A stretch of DNA of 64,000 nucleotides from Roseitalea sp. (GTDB taxonomy: Bacteria > Pseudomonadota > Alphaproteobacteria > Rhizobiales > Rhizobiaceae), in NCBI GenBank assembly GCA_017642895.1, contig JAEPON010000001.1, forward strand, positions 1 through 64,000, in the 5' to 3' direction. Positions 42,887 to 52,558 of the stretch are shown in pieces. A program made the translations under genes and the position numbers. Positions within the stretch are counted from its first letter, which is position 1. The number at the start of each line of letters is the position of its first letter. Below the pieces are notes generated by a model, which searched no databases, had not been told where the DNA came from, and saw nothing but the letters and a program-made list of their open reading frames with translations.

Positions 42887-43297
42887 ATGATCGGACGTTT
42901 GAACCATGTCGCCATCGCCGTGCCGGATCTGGCGGCCGCGGTCGCGAAATACCGCGATACGCTGGGAGCTGCCGTCTCCGAACCGCAGCCGCTGCCCGAG
43001 CACGGCGTGACCGTTGTCTTCGTTGAACTCGACAACACCAAGACCGAGCTTTTGGAGCCCTTGGGCGAGGGCTCGCCCGTGGCCGCGTTCCTCGACCGCA
43101 ATCCGGCCGGCGGCATCCACCACATGTGCTACGAGGTCACAGACATTGCCACCGCCCGCGACCGGCTGTCGGCGCAGGGCGTTCGGGTGCTGGGCGATGG
43201 CGAGCCGAAGATCGGCGCGCATGGCAACCCGGTCCTGTTCCTCCATCCCAAGGACTTCGACGGCACGCTGATCGAGCTTGAAGAGGTGCAAGGCTGA
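42887..43297 (+). CDS. mce: Methylmalonyl-CoA epimerase
   Basis: A 136-residue glyoxalase/VOC-fold enzyme, MIGRLNHVAIAVPDL, with the second half-site GGIHHMCYEV and KDFDGTLIELEEV. The metal ligands (His, Gln/His, Glu) are in place. It interconverts the (R) and (S) forms of methylmalonyl-CoA in propionate metabolism. The stop overlaps the next start (TGATG). Confidence 0.92.
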   Translation: MIGRLNHVAIAVPDLAAAVAKYRDTLGAAVSEPQPLPEHGVTVVFVELDNTKTELLEPLGEGSPVAAFLDRNPAGGIHHMCYEVTDIATARDRLSAQGVRVLGDGEPKIGAHGNPVLFLHPKDFDGTLIELEEVQG

Positions 43298-43578
43298 TGG
43301 GCTGGCTCTCGGCGGTCGCCATCTTCTTCATCATCTGGTGGGTGACGCTGTTCGCCGTGCTGCCCATCGGCGTGCGCAGTCAGGCGGAGGCCGGCCATGT
43401 CGAGCCGGGCACGGAGGCCGGTGCGCCTGTCGCGCCGCGCATGGGCTACAAGCTGCTTCTGACCACCGGCATCTCGATTGCGGTCTTCGCCCTCTTCTAT
43501 TTTCTGACGGTCACCATGGGCTGGAGCGTCGACGATCTGCCGCGCATCGTACCCGATTTCGGTTCGGTCGACGGTTAG
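43297..43578 (+). CDS. DUF1467 membrane protein
   Basis: A 93-residue protein with two helices: an N-terminal AIFFIIWWVTLFAVLPIGV, then a loop RSQAEAG-HVEPGTEAGAPVAP, and a second helix ISIAVFALFYFLTV. This is the DUF1467 pattern, nearly always found between mce and proS in this order of bacteria. The function is unknown. It overlaps mce by one base. Confidence 0.9.
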   Translation: MGWLSAVAIFFIIWWVTLFAVLPIGVRSQAEAGHVEPGTEAGAPVAPRMGYKLLLTTGISIAVFALFYFLTVTMGWSVDDLPRIVPDFGSVDG

Positions 43579-43606
43579 CGCTGGGTTCCAAGCGGCCCGC
43601 ACAAGC

Positions 43607-43760
43607 AAAATGGCAGGACCGAAGTCCTGCCATTTCCTGAAACGGGTGATTTCCATCTCTTCCTAACGGAAGCGGCTGCTCTGACGAGCGCCGGAAAATC
43701 GGTTCCTCCCAAGACCTTGACCCGTTTTCGACGGCGCCCGGCTAGCCGTTTCGCTGTCGA
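43607..43760 (-). ncRNA. Candidate leftward trans-acting small RNA (possibly alpha-r9 family)
   Basis: The DUF1467-proS gap holds what looks like a complete small-RNA gene on the minus strand. A promoter (43767-43795) is followed by about 154 bases with strong structure: an AAACGGGT/ACCCGTTT long-range stem, a CGGCGCTC-GTCA-GAGC-A-GCCG hairpin, and a terminal stem ATGGCAGGAC-TTCG-GTCCTGCCAT followed by TTTT. No open frame of note is inside. From memory, a rhizobial sRNA family (alpha-r9, Smr9C of Sinorhizobium) lies next to proS. I cannot verify sequence identity, so the family name is tentative. The 5' end is approximate. Confidence 0.55.
43608..43635 (-). terminator. Intrinsic terminator with UUCG loop
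   Basis: The 12-bp stem AAATGGCAGGAC/GTCCTGCCATTT is perfect. Read leftwards, its loop is TTCG and it ends in TTTT, which makes it strongest for the minus-strand RNA. Read rightwards, the loop is CGAA with a weaker T tract, so it may also end the nuo-DUF1467 transcript. Confidence 0.85.
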
Positions 43761-43766
43761 GGCCGG

Positions 43767-43795
43767 AAGCTAGCAACACCGATCACGATTGTCAC
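43767..43795 (-). promoter_or_regulatory. Promoter of the candidate small RNA
   Basis: On the minus strand GTGACA (43790-43795), exactly 17 bases, then TAGCTT (43767-43772). The remaining bases to proS (43796-43985) contain no clear feature apart from the presumed proS leader. Confidence 0.5.
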
Positions 43796-43985
43796 CCGTA
43801 AATTCGGACTAACTTTTGACCCAAACGTCACAAATCACGCGGTTTGCGTCCGACACGGACAAGCTCGGCCGCTCTCCTTTGAACCTTTGCATTCGTCACC
43901 AACCACTCTAGAAGGTCCGGACACGGGCCATATGCTTGACTGATTCCGCGGCTCGAATGCCGCCCTGCCTGAAGCCGGAACCCCC

Positions 43986-45311
43986 ATGCGCCTTTCCAGA
44001 TACTTCCTGCCGATCCTGAAGGAAAACCCCAAGGAAGCCGAGATCGTCTCTCACCGGCTGATGCTGCGCGCCGGCATGATCCGCCAGCAGGCCGCGGGCA
44101 TCTACTCGTGGCTGCCATTGGGCAAGAAGGTGCTTGAGCGCATCAACGACATCGTGCGCGAGGAGCAGAACCGCGCCGGCGCCATCGAGATCCTGATGCC
44201 GACCATCCAGCCCGCCGATCTCTGGCGTGAGAGCGGGCGTTATGACGATTATGGTCAGGAGATGCTGCGCATCACCGACCGGCATGAGCGCGACATGCTG
44301 TACGGGCCGACCAATGAGGAGATGGTCACCGACATCTTCCGCTCCTATGTTCGGTCCTACAAGGACCTGCCGCTGAACCTCTATCACATCCAGTGGAAGT
44401 TCCGCGACGAGGTGCGCCCGCGCTTCGGCGTCATGCGCGGCCGAGAATTCCTGATGAAGGACGCCTATTCCTTCGATCTCGATTACGAGGGCGCCAAGGC
44501 ATCCTACAACCGCATGTTCGTGGCTTATCTGCGCACCTTCGAGCGGCTCGGGCTCAAGTCGATCCCGATGCGCGCCGACACTGGCCCGATCGGCGGCGAC
44601 CTCAGCCATGAATTCATCATCCTCGCCGAGACCGGCGAATCGGAGGTTTTCTGCCAGAAGGCCTTCTTGGACATGACCGTGCCCGGAAAGGACGTGGATT
44701 TCAGCGACGATGGCGCCATCGCCGAAATCGTTGATCAGTGGACGACGCCCTACGCGGCGACCGACGAGATGCATGATAAGGCGGCATGGTCCGGCATATC
44801 CGATGATGACAAGGTCTCCGCGCGCGGCATCGAAGTGGGCCACATCTTCCATTTCGGCACCAAATATTCCGAACCGCTGGGCGCGACGGTTGCCGGCCCC
44901 GACGGCAAGGATGTGCCGGTTTCGATGGGCTCCTACGGCATCGGCCCCTCGCGGCTGATCGGGGCGATCATTGAAGCCTCGCACGACGACAATGGGATCA
45001 TTTGGCCCAAAAGCGTCGCGCCCTTCGGCGCGGTGATCGTCAACATGAAGCCGGGCGATGCCGATTGTGACGACTGGTCCGAGCGCGCCTATGGCGCCCT
45101 GGCCAAGGCGGGTGTCGACCCGCTTCTGGACGACACCGACCAGCGGCCCGGCGCCAAGTTCGCCACCGCCGATCTGACCGGCATGCCCTGGCAGATCGTC
45201 ATCGGCCCGCGCGGCGTCAAATCCGGTCTTGTCGAACTCAAGGACCGCGCGACCGGCGAGAAACACGAACTCGATCTCGACACGGCGATTGCCCGCGTTT
45301 CGGAGGCTTGA
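43986..45311 (+). CDS. proS: Prolyl-tRNA synthetase (short alphaproteobacterial form)
   Basis: A 441-residue class II synthetase charging tRNA-Pro. Motif 1 region: [20 protein letters not shown]. Motif 2: [27 protein letters not shown]. Motif 3: [16 protein letters not shown]. The C-terminal anticodon-binding domain ends the protein. It lacks the inserted editing domain (about 180 residues) of the E. coli type, as usual in Rhizobiales. Its stop is directly followed by lolC. Confidence 0.96.
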   Translation: MRLSRYFLPILKENPKEAEIVSHRLMLRAGMIRQQAAGIYSWLPLGKKVLERINDIVREEQNRAGAIEILMPTIQPADLWRESGRYDDYGQEMLRITDRHERDMLYGPTNEEMVTDIFRSYVRSYKDLPLNLYHIQWKFRDEVRPRFGVMRGREFLMKDAYSFDLDYEGAKASYNRMFVAYLRTFERLGLKSIPMRADTGPIGGDLSHEFIILAETGESEVFCQKAFLDMTVPGKDVDFSDDGAIAEIVDQWTTPYAATDEMHDKAAWSGISDDDKVSARGIEVGHIFHFGTKYSEPLGATVAGPDGKDVPVSMGSYGIGPSRLIGAIIEASHDDNGIIWPKSVAPFGAVIVNMKPGDADCDDWSERAYGALAKAGVDPLLDDTDQRPGAKFATADLTGMPWQIVIGPRGVKSGLVELKDRATGEKHELDLDTAIARVSEA

Positions 45312-45316
45312 TCCAG

Positions 45317-46636
45317 GTGAGCGCCGCAACGCAGGACCCAATCGAGGCAGAGGCGGCCGGCAACGGCCGCACGGACGGGTCGGCCGGCCCGTTTTCGGCC
45401 TTTGAGCGGATGATCGCGTGGCGCTATCTGCGGCCCCGCAAGAAGGAAGCGGCGGTTTCCATCGTCACCATCATCTCGCTGGTCGGCGTGACGCTGGGCG
45501 TGGCGGCGCTGATCATCGTCATGGCCGTCATGAACGGCTTTCGCGCCGAACTGCTCGACCGCATTCTGGGTTTGAACGGTCATGTCATCGTCCAGCCGGT
45601 CGAACGGCCGCTCGACGATTACGACGCGGTCGCCCAGCGCATCACCGCCGTCGATGGCGTGACGCTGGCCGTGCCGCTGATCGAGGGGCAGACGCTGGCG
45701 TCCGGCAATGTCGGCGCGGGAACGGGCGCGCTGGTGCGCGGCGTGCGTGCCGAGGACTTTTCGCGCCTTGAATCGATCTCCGGCAATCTGACCGAAGGGT
45801 CGCTCGTGCCGTTCGCGGCCGGCGAGGGCGTCGTCATCGGCATTCGCATGGCGCGCAATCTGGGCCTGATCGCCGGCGACCGGATCACGCTCGTCTCGCC
45901 GGAAGGCGATGTCACGCCGTTCGGCACGACGCCGCGTGTCAAATCCTATCCGGTGGCAGCCATCTTCGAGATGGGGATGAGCGAATATGACGGCTCGATC
46001 ATCTTCATGCCGTTCGAGGAAGCCCAGCTCTATTTCAACTCCGAGGGCGTGGCGCAACTCATCGAGGTGTTCATCGACGATCCCGACGCGGTCGATGCCT
46101 ATCGCCAGCAGATCGAGGAGGCCGGCGACCGGCCGATGTTCCTTGTCGACTGGCGTCAGCGCAATTCGGCGTTCTTCTCGGCGCTGGTCATCGAGCGCAA
46201 CGCGATGTTCCTGATCCTGTCGATCGTTGTTCTGGTCGCCTCGCTCAACATCATCTCCAGCCTGATCATGCTGGTGAAGGAAAAGGGCAGGGGCATCGCC
46301 ATCCTGCGCACCATGGGCGCCAGCCAGTCGGCCATCCTGCGCATCTTCATCATGGCCGGCACCGGCGTCGGCGTTGTCGGCACCGCCGCCGGCGTGTTGC
46401 TCGGCGTGATCATCTGCTGGAACATTCAGGGCATCCAGCGCTTCATGAACTGGGTGTCCGGCGCCGAGGTGTGGGACCCGACGATCCGGTTCCTCAGCGA
46501 GATACCCGCCCGCATGAACCCCGGCGAAACGCTCGCAGTCATTGGCCTGTCGCTGGCCCTTTCCTTCCTGGCTGCCATCATTCCGGCGCGTCGTGCCGCC
46601 CGCCTCGATCCGGTCGAAGCGCTGAGGTATGAGTGA
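45317..46636 (+). CDS. lolC: Lipoprotein-releasing system permease (LolC/LolE family)
   Basis: A 439-residue inner-membrane protein with four helices: one after the N-terminal segment ([22 protein letters not shown]) and three at the C-terminus. The large periplasmic domain between them handles lipoproteins. With LolD it extracts outer-membrane lipoproteins and passes them to LolA. The GTG at 45317 is spaced ten bases from GGAGG; the TTG at 45308 is too close to it. A single LolC/E-type gene is present here, as in other alphaproteobacteria (sometimes called LolF). Confidence 0.93.
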   Translation: MSAATQDPIEAEAAGNGRTDGSAGPFSAFERMIAWRYLRPRKKEAAVSIVTIISLVGVTLGVAALIIVMAVMNGFRAELLDRILGLNGHVIVQPVERPLDDYDAVAQRITAVDGVTLAVPLIEGQTLASGNVGAGTGALVRGVRAEDFSRLESISGNLTEGSLVPFAAGEGVVIGIRMARNLGLIAGDRITLVSPEGDVTPFGTTPRVKSYPVAAIFEMGMSEYDGSIIFMPFEEAQLYFNSEGVAQLIEVFIDDPDAVDAYRQQIEEAGDRPMFLVDWRQRNSAFFSALVIERNAMFLILSIVVLVASLNIISSLIMLVKEKGRGIAILRTMGASQSAILRIFIMAGTGVGVVGTAAGVLLGVIICWNIQGIQRFMNWVSGAEVWDPTIRFLSEIPARMNPGETLAVIGLSLALSFLAAIIPARRAARLDPVEALRYE

Positions 46637-47325
46637 TGACGGGTCCGGTTCTGAAGCTGGAGGCCGTCGAACGCGCCTACGAGGAGGCCGGCCACACGCT
46701 CGATGTGCTGCGCGGCGCGGACCTTGCCCTCAAGCCTGGCGAGATGGTTGCCTTGGTCGCCCCGTCCGGCGCCGGCAAATCGACGCTTTTGCACACGGCC
46801 GGCCTGCTTGAAAGGCCCGATGGCGGCGAGGTCTATCTCTCCGGTCAGCCCTGCGGATCGCTGAGCGACCGGGAACGCACCGCCCGCCGCCGCAACGATA
46901 TCGGCTATGTCTACCAGTTCCATCACCTGCTGCCGGAATTCTCGGCACTTGAAAACGTGATGATCCCGCAGATGATCCGTGGCCTGGCCCGCCGCGAGGC
47001 GGAGACACGGGCGCGCGAGCTGCTCGACTATATGCGCATCGGCCCGCGCGCCGCCCATCGGCCCGCCGAACTGTCCGGTGGCGAGCAGCAGCGTGTCGCC
47101 ATCGCCCGGGCCGTCGCCAACGCGCCGCTCGTCCTTCTGGCAGACGAGCCGACCGGCAATCTGGATCCGGAAACCTCCTCCTATGTCTTCGAGGCGCTCG
47201 AAGCACTGGTACGGCAGTCGGGGCTGGCAGCTCTTTTTGCCACCCACAACCATGATCTGGCGCGCCGGATGGACCGGATCGTTACCATGGAGGAGGGCCG
47301 GATCGTGCCCTTCGTCGCCGGCTGA
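46636..47325 (+). CDS. lolD: Lipoprotein-releasing system ATP-binding protein
   Basis: A 229-residue ABC ATPase. Walker A is [15 protein letters not shown], the Q-loop is [19 protein letters not shown], the signature is [14 protein letters not shown], Walker B is [11 protein letters not shown] and the H-loop is THNHDLA. The order and spacing fit the MacB/LolD class. The ATG at 46636 overlaps the lolC stop; a GTG codon three bases earlier is also possible. It works with the product of the preceding gene. Confidence 0.95.
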   Translation: MTGPVLKLEAVERAYEEAGHTLDVLRGADLALKPGEMVALVAPSGAGKSTLLHTAGLLERPDGGEVYLSGQPCGSLSDRERTARRRNDIGYVYQFHHLLPEFSALENVMIPQMIRGLARREAETRARELLDYMRIGPRAAHRPAELSGGEQQRVAIARAVANAPLVLLADEPTGNLDPETSSYVFEALEALVRQSGLAALFATHNHDLARRMDRIVTMEEGRIVPFVAG

Positions 47326-47394
47326 CCGCCGCCGGTCTGTTCACCCTTTGATAACCAATGTGCCGCTCCCTTTGGCCGCCGCCGTCAGGGCATC

Positions 47395-47429
47395 TTTACA
47401 AATGACAGAAAAGGGAACATGATAAGAAC
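47395..47429 (+). promoter_or_regulatory. SOS promoter with LexA box (GAAC-N7-GAAC)
   Basis: GAAC (47415-47418), seven bases, GAAC (47426-47429) is an exact alphaproteobacterial LexA box. A -35-like TTTACA (47395-47400), 17 bases, and a -10-like CATGAT (47418-47423) place the box over the -10, where LexA would block RNA polymerase. Transcription would start near 47430, 22 bases before the ATG at 47452. The same box type is found at dinB in this window. Confidence 0.7.
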
Positions 47430-47451
47430 ATAAAGGGAATAGGAGTGAATA

Positions 47452-47538
47452 ATGCCGGAACTTGCACGCGACTTCGCCGCCTTCTTCTCGATCGCATCCT
47501 TCGTGGCAACACTCGCCCTGATGATCGGATATCTGTGA
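47452..47538 (+). CDS. 28-aa SOS-type single-helix membrane peptide (SidA-like candidate)
   Basis: A short frame of 28 codons with AGGAG seven bases before the ATG. The N-terminus MPELARDF is polar and the rest, to the stop, is one hydrophobic helix (about residues 9-28: AAFFSIASFVATLALMIGYL). It is too short for standard gene callers. The start lies 22 bases after a LexA box, so it should be induced by DNA damage. Caulobacter SidA, a 29-residue inner-membrane SOS protein that blocks division via FtsW/FtsN, has the same size and layout. I see no basis to claim sequence homology. A gap of 128 bases without a clear terminator separates it from dnaE. Confidence 0.65.
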   Translation: MPELARDFAAFFSIASFVATLALMIGYL

Positions 47539-47666
47539 GCCGGATCACCTGAACATCGGGGATTTCCGTGCTGGTCTCTGGACTCTCGCCAGCCTGCAAA
47601 TGACGATGGACCGTCCGCTTGGCAAAGGCGCGCGATTCCGCGCGGGCGCGGCAAGGAGAAGACGGT

Positions 47667-50600
47667 TTGGCATCCCAGGACCCAGCGGGCGGCGTATCGC
47701 TCATCGACCCCGGTTACGTTCATCTGCGCGTCCATTCGGCCTATTCGCTGCTCGAAGGCGCCCTCAAACTGCCCCGTATCATCGATTGGGCCAGGGACAA
47801 TGGCGCACCGGCCATTGCCGTCACAGACACCGCCAATCTGTTCGGCGCGCTGGAATTCGCGCAGAAGGCATCGGGCGCCGGCGTCCAGCCGATCATTGGT
47901 TGCCAGTTGCCGATCCGGTTCGACGGGGAAGCCGATGATGATCGCGGGCAGGGCCGGGGCGGCAAGGGTGCCATGGCCGATGCATCCATCGTGCTGCTGG
48001 CGGCCAACGAGACCGGATATCGTAACCTCGTTGAACTGGTCAGCCGCGCCTATCTCGACGAGGATGATCTCGACTGCGTGCGCATCCATGATCGCTGGCT
48101 CGCCGATCGCGCAGACGGCATCATCTGCCTGACGGGCGGGCCGTTGGGGCCGATCGGCACCGCGCTGGCCGATGGGCACGGCAAGCTGGCCGAACTGCGT
48201 CTCGTTACGCTGATGGACCGATTTGGCGACCGGCTCTATGTGGAACTGCAACGGCACGGTTCATTCGATCGCGCTCTTGAGGCCCGCACGGTGGAACTGG
48301 CCTACCGCCATCATCTGCCGCTGGTCGCGACCAATGAGGCGTTCTTTTGGGGCCGCGAGGATTTCGAGGCCCATGATGCGCTGATCGCCATCGCCGACGG
48401 CGCGCTCCTGTCGATGGATGAGCGGCGCCAACTGACGCCGGACCATTGGCTCAAGCCGGCCGCCGAGATGATCCGGCTTTTTTCGGACCTACCCGAAGCG
48501 ACGTCGAACACGGTCGAGATCGCCAAGCGTTGCTCCTGGTTCCCCCGCAAGATCGATCCCATCCTGCCGCGTTTTGCCGCCGTGCCCGAAGGCGCAACGG
48601 CCGCCGAAGCGGAAAAGGCCGAGGCGGACGAATTGCGCCGGCAGGCGCTTGAAGGGCTGAATGCACGCCTCGAACATCAGGGCATGGCCGAGGGCTACAG
48701 CCGTTCCGACTATGACGAACGGCTCGACCGCGAACTGTCGATCATCGAGGGGATGAAGTTTCCCGGCTATTTCCTGATCGTCGCCGACTTCATCAAATGG
48801 GCCAAGGCCAAGGACATTCCGGTCGGCCCGGGGCGCGGCTCGGGCGCCGGCTCGCTGGTCGCCTGGGCGCTGACCATCACCGACATTGATCCCTTGCGCT
48901 TTTCGCTCCTCTTCGAGCGTTTCCTCAATCCTGATCGCGTGTCGATGCCAGACTTCGACATCGATTTCTGCCAGGAGCGGCGCGACGAGGTCATCCGCTA
49001 CGTCCAGGACAAATATGGTCGCGACCAGGTCGCCCAGATCATCACCTTCGGAACGCTGCAGGCGCGCGCCGTCCTGCGCGATGTCGGCCGCGTGCTCGAA
49101 ATGCCCTATGGCCAGGTGGATCGCCTGTGCAAACTGGTGCCCAACAATCCGGCCAACCCGACAACGCTCGCCAAGGCCATAGAGGGCGAGGCGAAGTTCG
49201 CCGAGGAGCGCGAGCGCGAACCGATCGTCGGCCAGTTGCTGGACATGTCGCTGAAGCTCGAAGGGCTCTACCGGCATGCCTCGACCCACGCGGCGGGCAT
49301 TGTCATCGGCGACCGGCCTTTGTCACGGCTCGTCCCGCTGTACCGCGATCCGCGCTCGGACATGCCGGTCACCCAGTTCAACATGAAATGGGTCGAGGAT
49401 GCGGGGCTGGTCAAGTTCGACTTTCTTGGCCTGAAGACGCTGACGGTCCTTGAAGCGGCCGTCAAGCTGCTCACCCGACGCGATGTGACCATCGATCTGT
49501 CGGCGCTGCCACTCGATGACCGGCCCACCTACGAGATGATGGCACGCGGCGAGACGGTCGGCATCTTCCAGGTGGAAAGTCCCGGCATGCGCAAGGCGCT
49601 GGTCGGCATGAAGCCCGACCGGATCGAGGACATCATCGCGCTGGTCGCGCTTTACCGGCCCGGTCCGATGGACAACATTCCCACCTACAATGCCCGCAAG
49701 CATGGCGACGAGGAGATCGCATCGATCCACGAGAAGATCGATTACCTTGTCGAGGAGACGCAAGGGGTCATTGTCTATCAGGAACAGGTGATGGAGATCG
49801 CCCAGGTCCTGGCCGGCTATTCGCTCGGCGAAGCGGACCTTTTGCGCCGCGCCATGGGCAAGAAGATACGTGCCGAGATGGACAAGCAGCGCGTGCGCTT
49901 CGTCGATGGCGCCGTGGAGCGCGGTGTCTCCAAGCCGCAGGCCGACTTCATCTTCGATCTTCTGGCCAAGTTCGCCGATTACGGCTTCAACAAGTCGCAT
50001 GCGGCCGCCTACGCAATGGTCGCCTACCAGACGGCCTATCTGAAGGCGCATCATCCGGTCGAGTTCCTCGCCGCGTCGATGACCTATGACATGGCCAACA
50101 CCGAAAAGCTCAACGATTTCCGCCGCGACGCGCTGCGGCTCGGCATCGAGGTGACGCCGCCTTCGGTGCAGACCTCGCACCGGCCGTTCGAGGTGGGCGA
50201 CAACCGCATCTTCTGGGCGCTGGCGGCCATCAAGGGCGTCGGCGAGGCGGCGGTGGATCACATCGTCGCCGTGCGGCCGGAGGCCGGGTTTGACAGCCTT
50301 GAGGATTTCGCGCGGCGCGTTGACCCCAGGATCGTCGGCAAGCGCGTGTTCGAGGCCTTGATCGATGCCGGCGCGCTCGACTGTTTCGGCCATGATCGTG
50401 CGGCGCTGGCCGCCGGGCTCGAACGGATCATCGGGCTTTCCCAGCGCGTTGCCGAGGAGGCCGCCAGCGGACAGGGCGACATTTTCGGCGCGATGGAAGC
50501 GGTGCAGCCCGAGCGCCTGGCGCTGCCGGCGAACGCGCAATGGCCGGACGCCGAAAAGCTGATGCGTGAACTGCGCGCCATCGGCTTTTACTTCTCGGCC

Positions 50601-51173
50601 CATCCTCTGGATGCCTATCAGCCGGTTCTCGAAAAGATGCGCGTGCAGACCCATGCCGATTTCGCAATCGCGATCAAGCGCGGCGCCGAGGCCGGCCGCC
50701 TGGCGGGCACGGTTGCGGCACGCCAGGTTCGCCGCACCCGCACCGGCAACAAGATGGGCATCATCACCCTGTCGGACGCCACCGGCCAGTATGAAGTGGT
50801 GATGTTCTCGGAGATGCTCGACCTGTATGGCGACATGGCCGAAGTGGGAAAGAGCTTTGTTCTGACGGTCACGGTCCGCGAGCGCGAGGACGGATCGATG
50901 TCGCTGATGCTGACCTCGCTCGGCACGCTTGACGATCAGGCCGGCGTCGATGCCGCTCATGTGCTGCGCGTGTTCGTGCGTGATGCCGCGCCCGCCAAGT
51001 CGGTGGCGCGTCAATTGCGCCAGAAGGGTCGGAGTCCCGTTTCGCTGATCCTCATCAAGCCCGACGGCGCCGGTGAGGTGGAGATTGAACTGCCGGGCCA
51101 GTATGCGGTGTCCGGCCCCCTTGCCAGCGCGATCAAGTCCGTACCGGGCGTTATCGACGTCGAACTGGTTTAG
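47667..51173 (+). CDS. dnaE: DNA polymerase III alpha subunit
   Basis: A 1168-residue replicative polymerase. The N-terminal PHP domain begins FIHLRV-like VHLRVHSAYSLLEGALKL. The catalytic palm has SMPDFDIDFCQERRDEVIRYV and the earlier GPGRGSGAGSLVAWAL. The C-terminal part holds a helix-hairpin-helix and an OB-fold (VMFSEMLDLYGDMAEVG). The TTG at 47667 has AAGGAG eight bases upstream and gives the usual N-terminus (MASQDPAGG). The longer frame from TTG 47619 would overlap that site. The upstream SOS promoter may add read-through transcription. Confidence 0.96.
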   Translation: MASQDPAGGVSLIDPGYVHLRVHSAYSLLEGALKLPRIIDWARDNGAPAIAVTDTANLFGALEFAQKASGAGVQPIIGCQLPIRFDGEADDDRGQGRGGKGAMADASIVLLAANETGYRNLVELVSRAYLDEDDLDCVRIHDRWLADRADGIICLTGGPLGPIGTALADGHGKLAELRLVTLMDRFGDRLYVELQRHGSFDRALEARTVELAYRHHLPLVATNEAFFWGREDFEAHDALIAIADGALLSMDERRQLTPDHWLKPAAEMIRLFSDLPEATSNTVEIAKRCSWFPRKIDPILPRFAAVPEGATAAEAEKAEADELRRQALEGLNARLEHQGMAEGYSRSDYDERLDRELSIIEGMKFPGYFLIVADFIKWAKAKDIPVGPGRGSGAGSLVAWALTITDIDPLRFSLLFERFLNPDRVSMPDFDIDFCQERRDEVIRYVQDKYGRDQVAQIITFGTLQARAVLRDVGRVLEMPYGQVDRLCKLVPNNPANPTTLAKAIEGEAKFAEEREREPIVGQLLDMSLKLEGLYRHASTHAAGIVIGDRPLSRLVPLYRDPRSDMPVTQFNMKWVEDAGLVKFDFLGLKTLTVLEAAVKLLTRRDVTIDLSALPLDDRPTYEMMARGETVGIFQVESPGMRKALVGMKPDRIEDIIALVALYRPGPMDNIPTYNARKHGDEEIASIHEKIDYLVEETQGVIVYQEQVMEIAQVLAGYSLGEADLLRRAMGKKIRAEMDKQRVRFVDGAVERGVSKPQADFIFDLLAKFADYGFNKSHAAAYAMVAYQTAYLKAHHPVEFLAASMTYDMANTEKLNDFRRDALRLGIEVTPPSVQTSHRPFEVGDNRIFWALAAIKGVGEAAVDHIVAVRPEAGFDSLEDFARRVDPRIVGKRVFEALIDAGALDCFGHDRAALAAGLERIIGLSQRVAEEAASGQGDIFGAMEAVQPERLALPANAQWPDAEKLMRELRAIGFYFSAHPLDAYQPVLEKMRVQTHADFAIAIKRGAEAGRLAGTVAARQVRRTRTGNKMGIITLSDATGQYEVVMFSEMLDLYGDMAEVGKSFVLTVTVREREDGSMSLMLTSLGTLDDQAGVDAAHVLRVFVRDAAPAKSVARQLRQKGRSPVSLILIKPDGAGEVEIELPGQYAVSGPLASAIKSVPGVIDVELV

Positions 51174-51181
51174 ACCACCGC

Positions 51182-51709
51182 ATGGTGCCGGCAATCAGCT
51201 TCAACACCGCGCGGCTTGATGTGGCGCCGTGGGAGACGGTCCTGGACGATGCCCGGATGCGGCCCGGTTTCGTCGCCGCGCTGGTCAACCTGCTGACCCC
51301 GGACGTTGCCCGCTATCTGCCACCTGTGTGGCATTTGGCGGATGCGCATGATGACATGGATGGCTGGATCGCCGCGCGGCGCGCTGCCAGCGCGATCGCC
51401 TGCGTGCATGAACGCCAACATGGCGCGCTTGCCGGCCTTTGCGTGATGCGGCCGGGGTCCGAAGACGGTGTGCTGACCGTCGGCTATCTGTTCGGTACCC
51501 CCCATTGGGGGCGCGGCTATGCCACCGAACTTGTTCGCGGCGTCATCGGCTGGGCCGGCCGGAACGGTTATGAGCGTCTCGAAGCGGGCGTGGTGCGCGA
51601 CAATGCGGCCTCTTCCGCGGTGCTGGTGAAGGCCGGGTTCTCGCCGGCCGGCCGCATGGAGGATGGCGTTGACGCCTATGGCCTCGACATTGCGGCCGGT
51701 CCCGGCTGA
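51182..51709 (+). CDS. GNAT family N-acetyltransferase
   Basis: A 175-residue acetyltransferase of the RimJ/RimL type. The N-terminal strand pattern ISFNTARLDVAPW is followed by the acyl-CoA motif A region GTPHWGRGYATELVRGVIGWA and motif B NAASSAVLVKAGFSPAGRMED. The substrate could be a protein N-terminus or small amine. It lies eight bases after dnaE, with no strong binding site visible, so translational coupling is possible. Confidence 0.85.
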   Translation: MVPAISFNTARLDVAPWETVLDDARMRPGFVAALVNLLTPDVARYLPPVWHLADAHDDMDGWIAARRAASAIACVHERQHGALAGLCVMRPGSEDGVLTVGYLFGTPHWGRGYATELVRGVIGWAGRNGYERLEAGVVRDNAASSAVLVKAGFSPAGRMEDGVDAYGLDIAAGPG

Positions 51710-51779
51710 CCGGCCCGGACTGGTCTTTCCGTGCGGCTTTGCATGTGCCAATGACACATGATCGAACAGGAGAGGGCGC

Positions 51780-52547
51780 ATGACGCATTCAAGCGGAAAG
51801 ACCGCCATCATCACCGGCGCCTCGCGCGGTATCGGCGAAGCCGCCGTGCGCGAATTGGCGAAGGCGGGCATGAACGTCGTTCTGGCGGCGCGGACGGCAG
51901 ATGACATCGAACGGGTCGCGGCCGCGGTCGTCGAAGACGGTGGCGCGGCCCTTGCCATGACCTGCGACGTGGCCGACAGCGGCTCGGTTCAGGCGCTGGT
52001 GGAACGCGCGGTCGAGACATTCGGCGGCGTGGATCTTCTGGTCAACAATGCCGGCATTATCAATCCCATAGCGCGGCTTTCGGAATCTGATCCTGAAGCG
52101 TGGGGCAATGCCGTCGACATCAATTTGAAAGGCGTCTATCACGGCATCCGCGCGGTTCTGCCGGTGATGGTCGAAAACGGATCGGGCACGATCATAAACC
52201 TGTCCTCGGGTGCCGCCTATGGGCCGATGGAGGGCTGGAGCCATTATTGCGCGACCAAGGCCGCCGTGCTGATGCTGACCCGTGCGGTCGACAAGGAATA
52301 TCGTGATAGGGGGATCCGTTCGGTGGGCCTGAGCCCGGGCACCGTGGCAACGCAGATGCAGGTCGACATCAAGGCGTCGGGCATCAACCCGGTCTCGCAA
52401 ATGGACCCGTCCATGCACGCGCCGCCCGAATGGATCGGCCGGGCCATTGGCTGGCTGGCGGGCGAGGGTGCCGACCGCTATCTGGGCGCTGATCTCCAAT
52501 TGCGCGCGGACACCGAGGCTCGCGCCGCTATCGGCCTGCCGACCTGA
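51780..52547 (+). CDS. Short-chain dehydrogenase/reductase
   Basis: A 255-residue classical SDR. The NAD(P) site is TGASRGIGEAAV, the structural motif is NNAG, the catalytic Ser lies in NLSSGAAYG, and the Y-x3-K is YCATKAA. AGGAGAGG precedes the ATG. The substrate is unknown. It converges on a DUF188 gene 11 bases later. Confidence 0.9.
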   Translation: MTHSSGKTAIITGASRGIGEAAVRELAKAGMNVVLAARTADDIERVAAAVVEDGGAALAMTCDVADSGSVQALVERAVETFGGVDLLVNNAGIINPIARLSESDPEAWGNAVDINLKGVYHGIRAVLPVMVENGSGTIINLSSGAAYGPMEGWSHYCATKAAVLMLTRAVDKEYRDRGIRSVGLSPGTVATQMQVDIKASGINPVSQMDPSMHAPPEWIGRAIGWLAGEGADRYLGADLQLRADTEARAAIGLPT

Positions 52548-52558
52548 GAAAGGCTGCG

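Noticed and set aside
43129..43656. A 175-codon minus-strand frame whose start lies in the small-RNA region.
   Set aside because: It runs antisense through mce and DUF1467 and has no domain.
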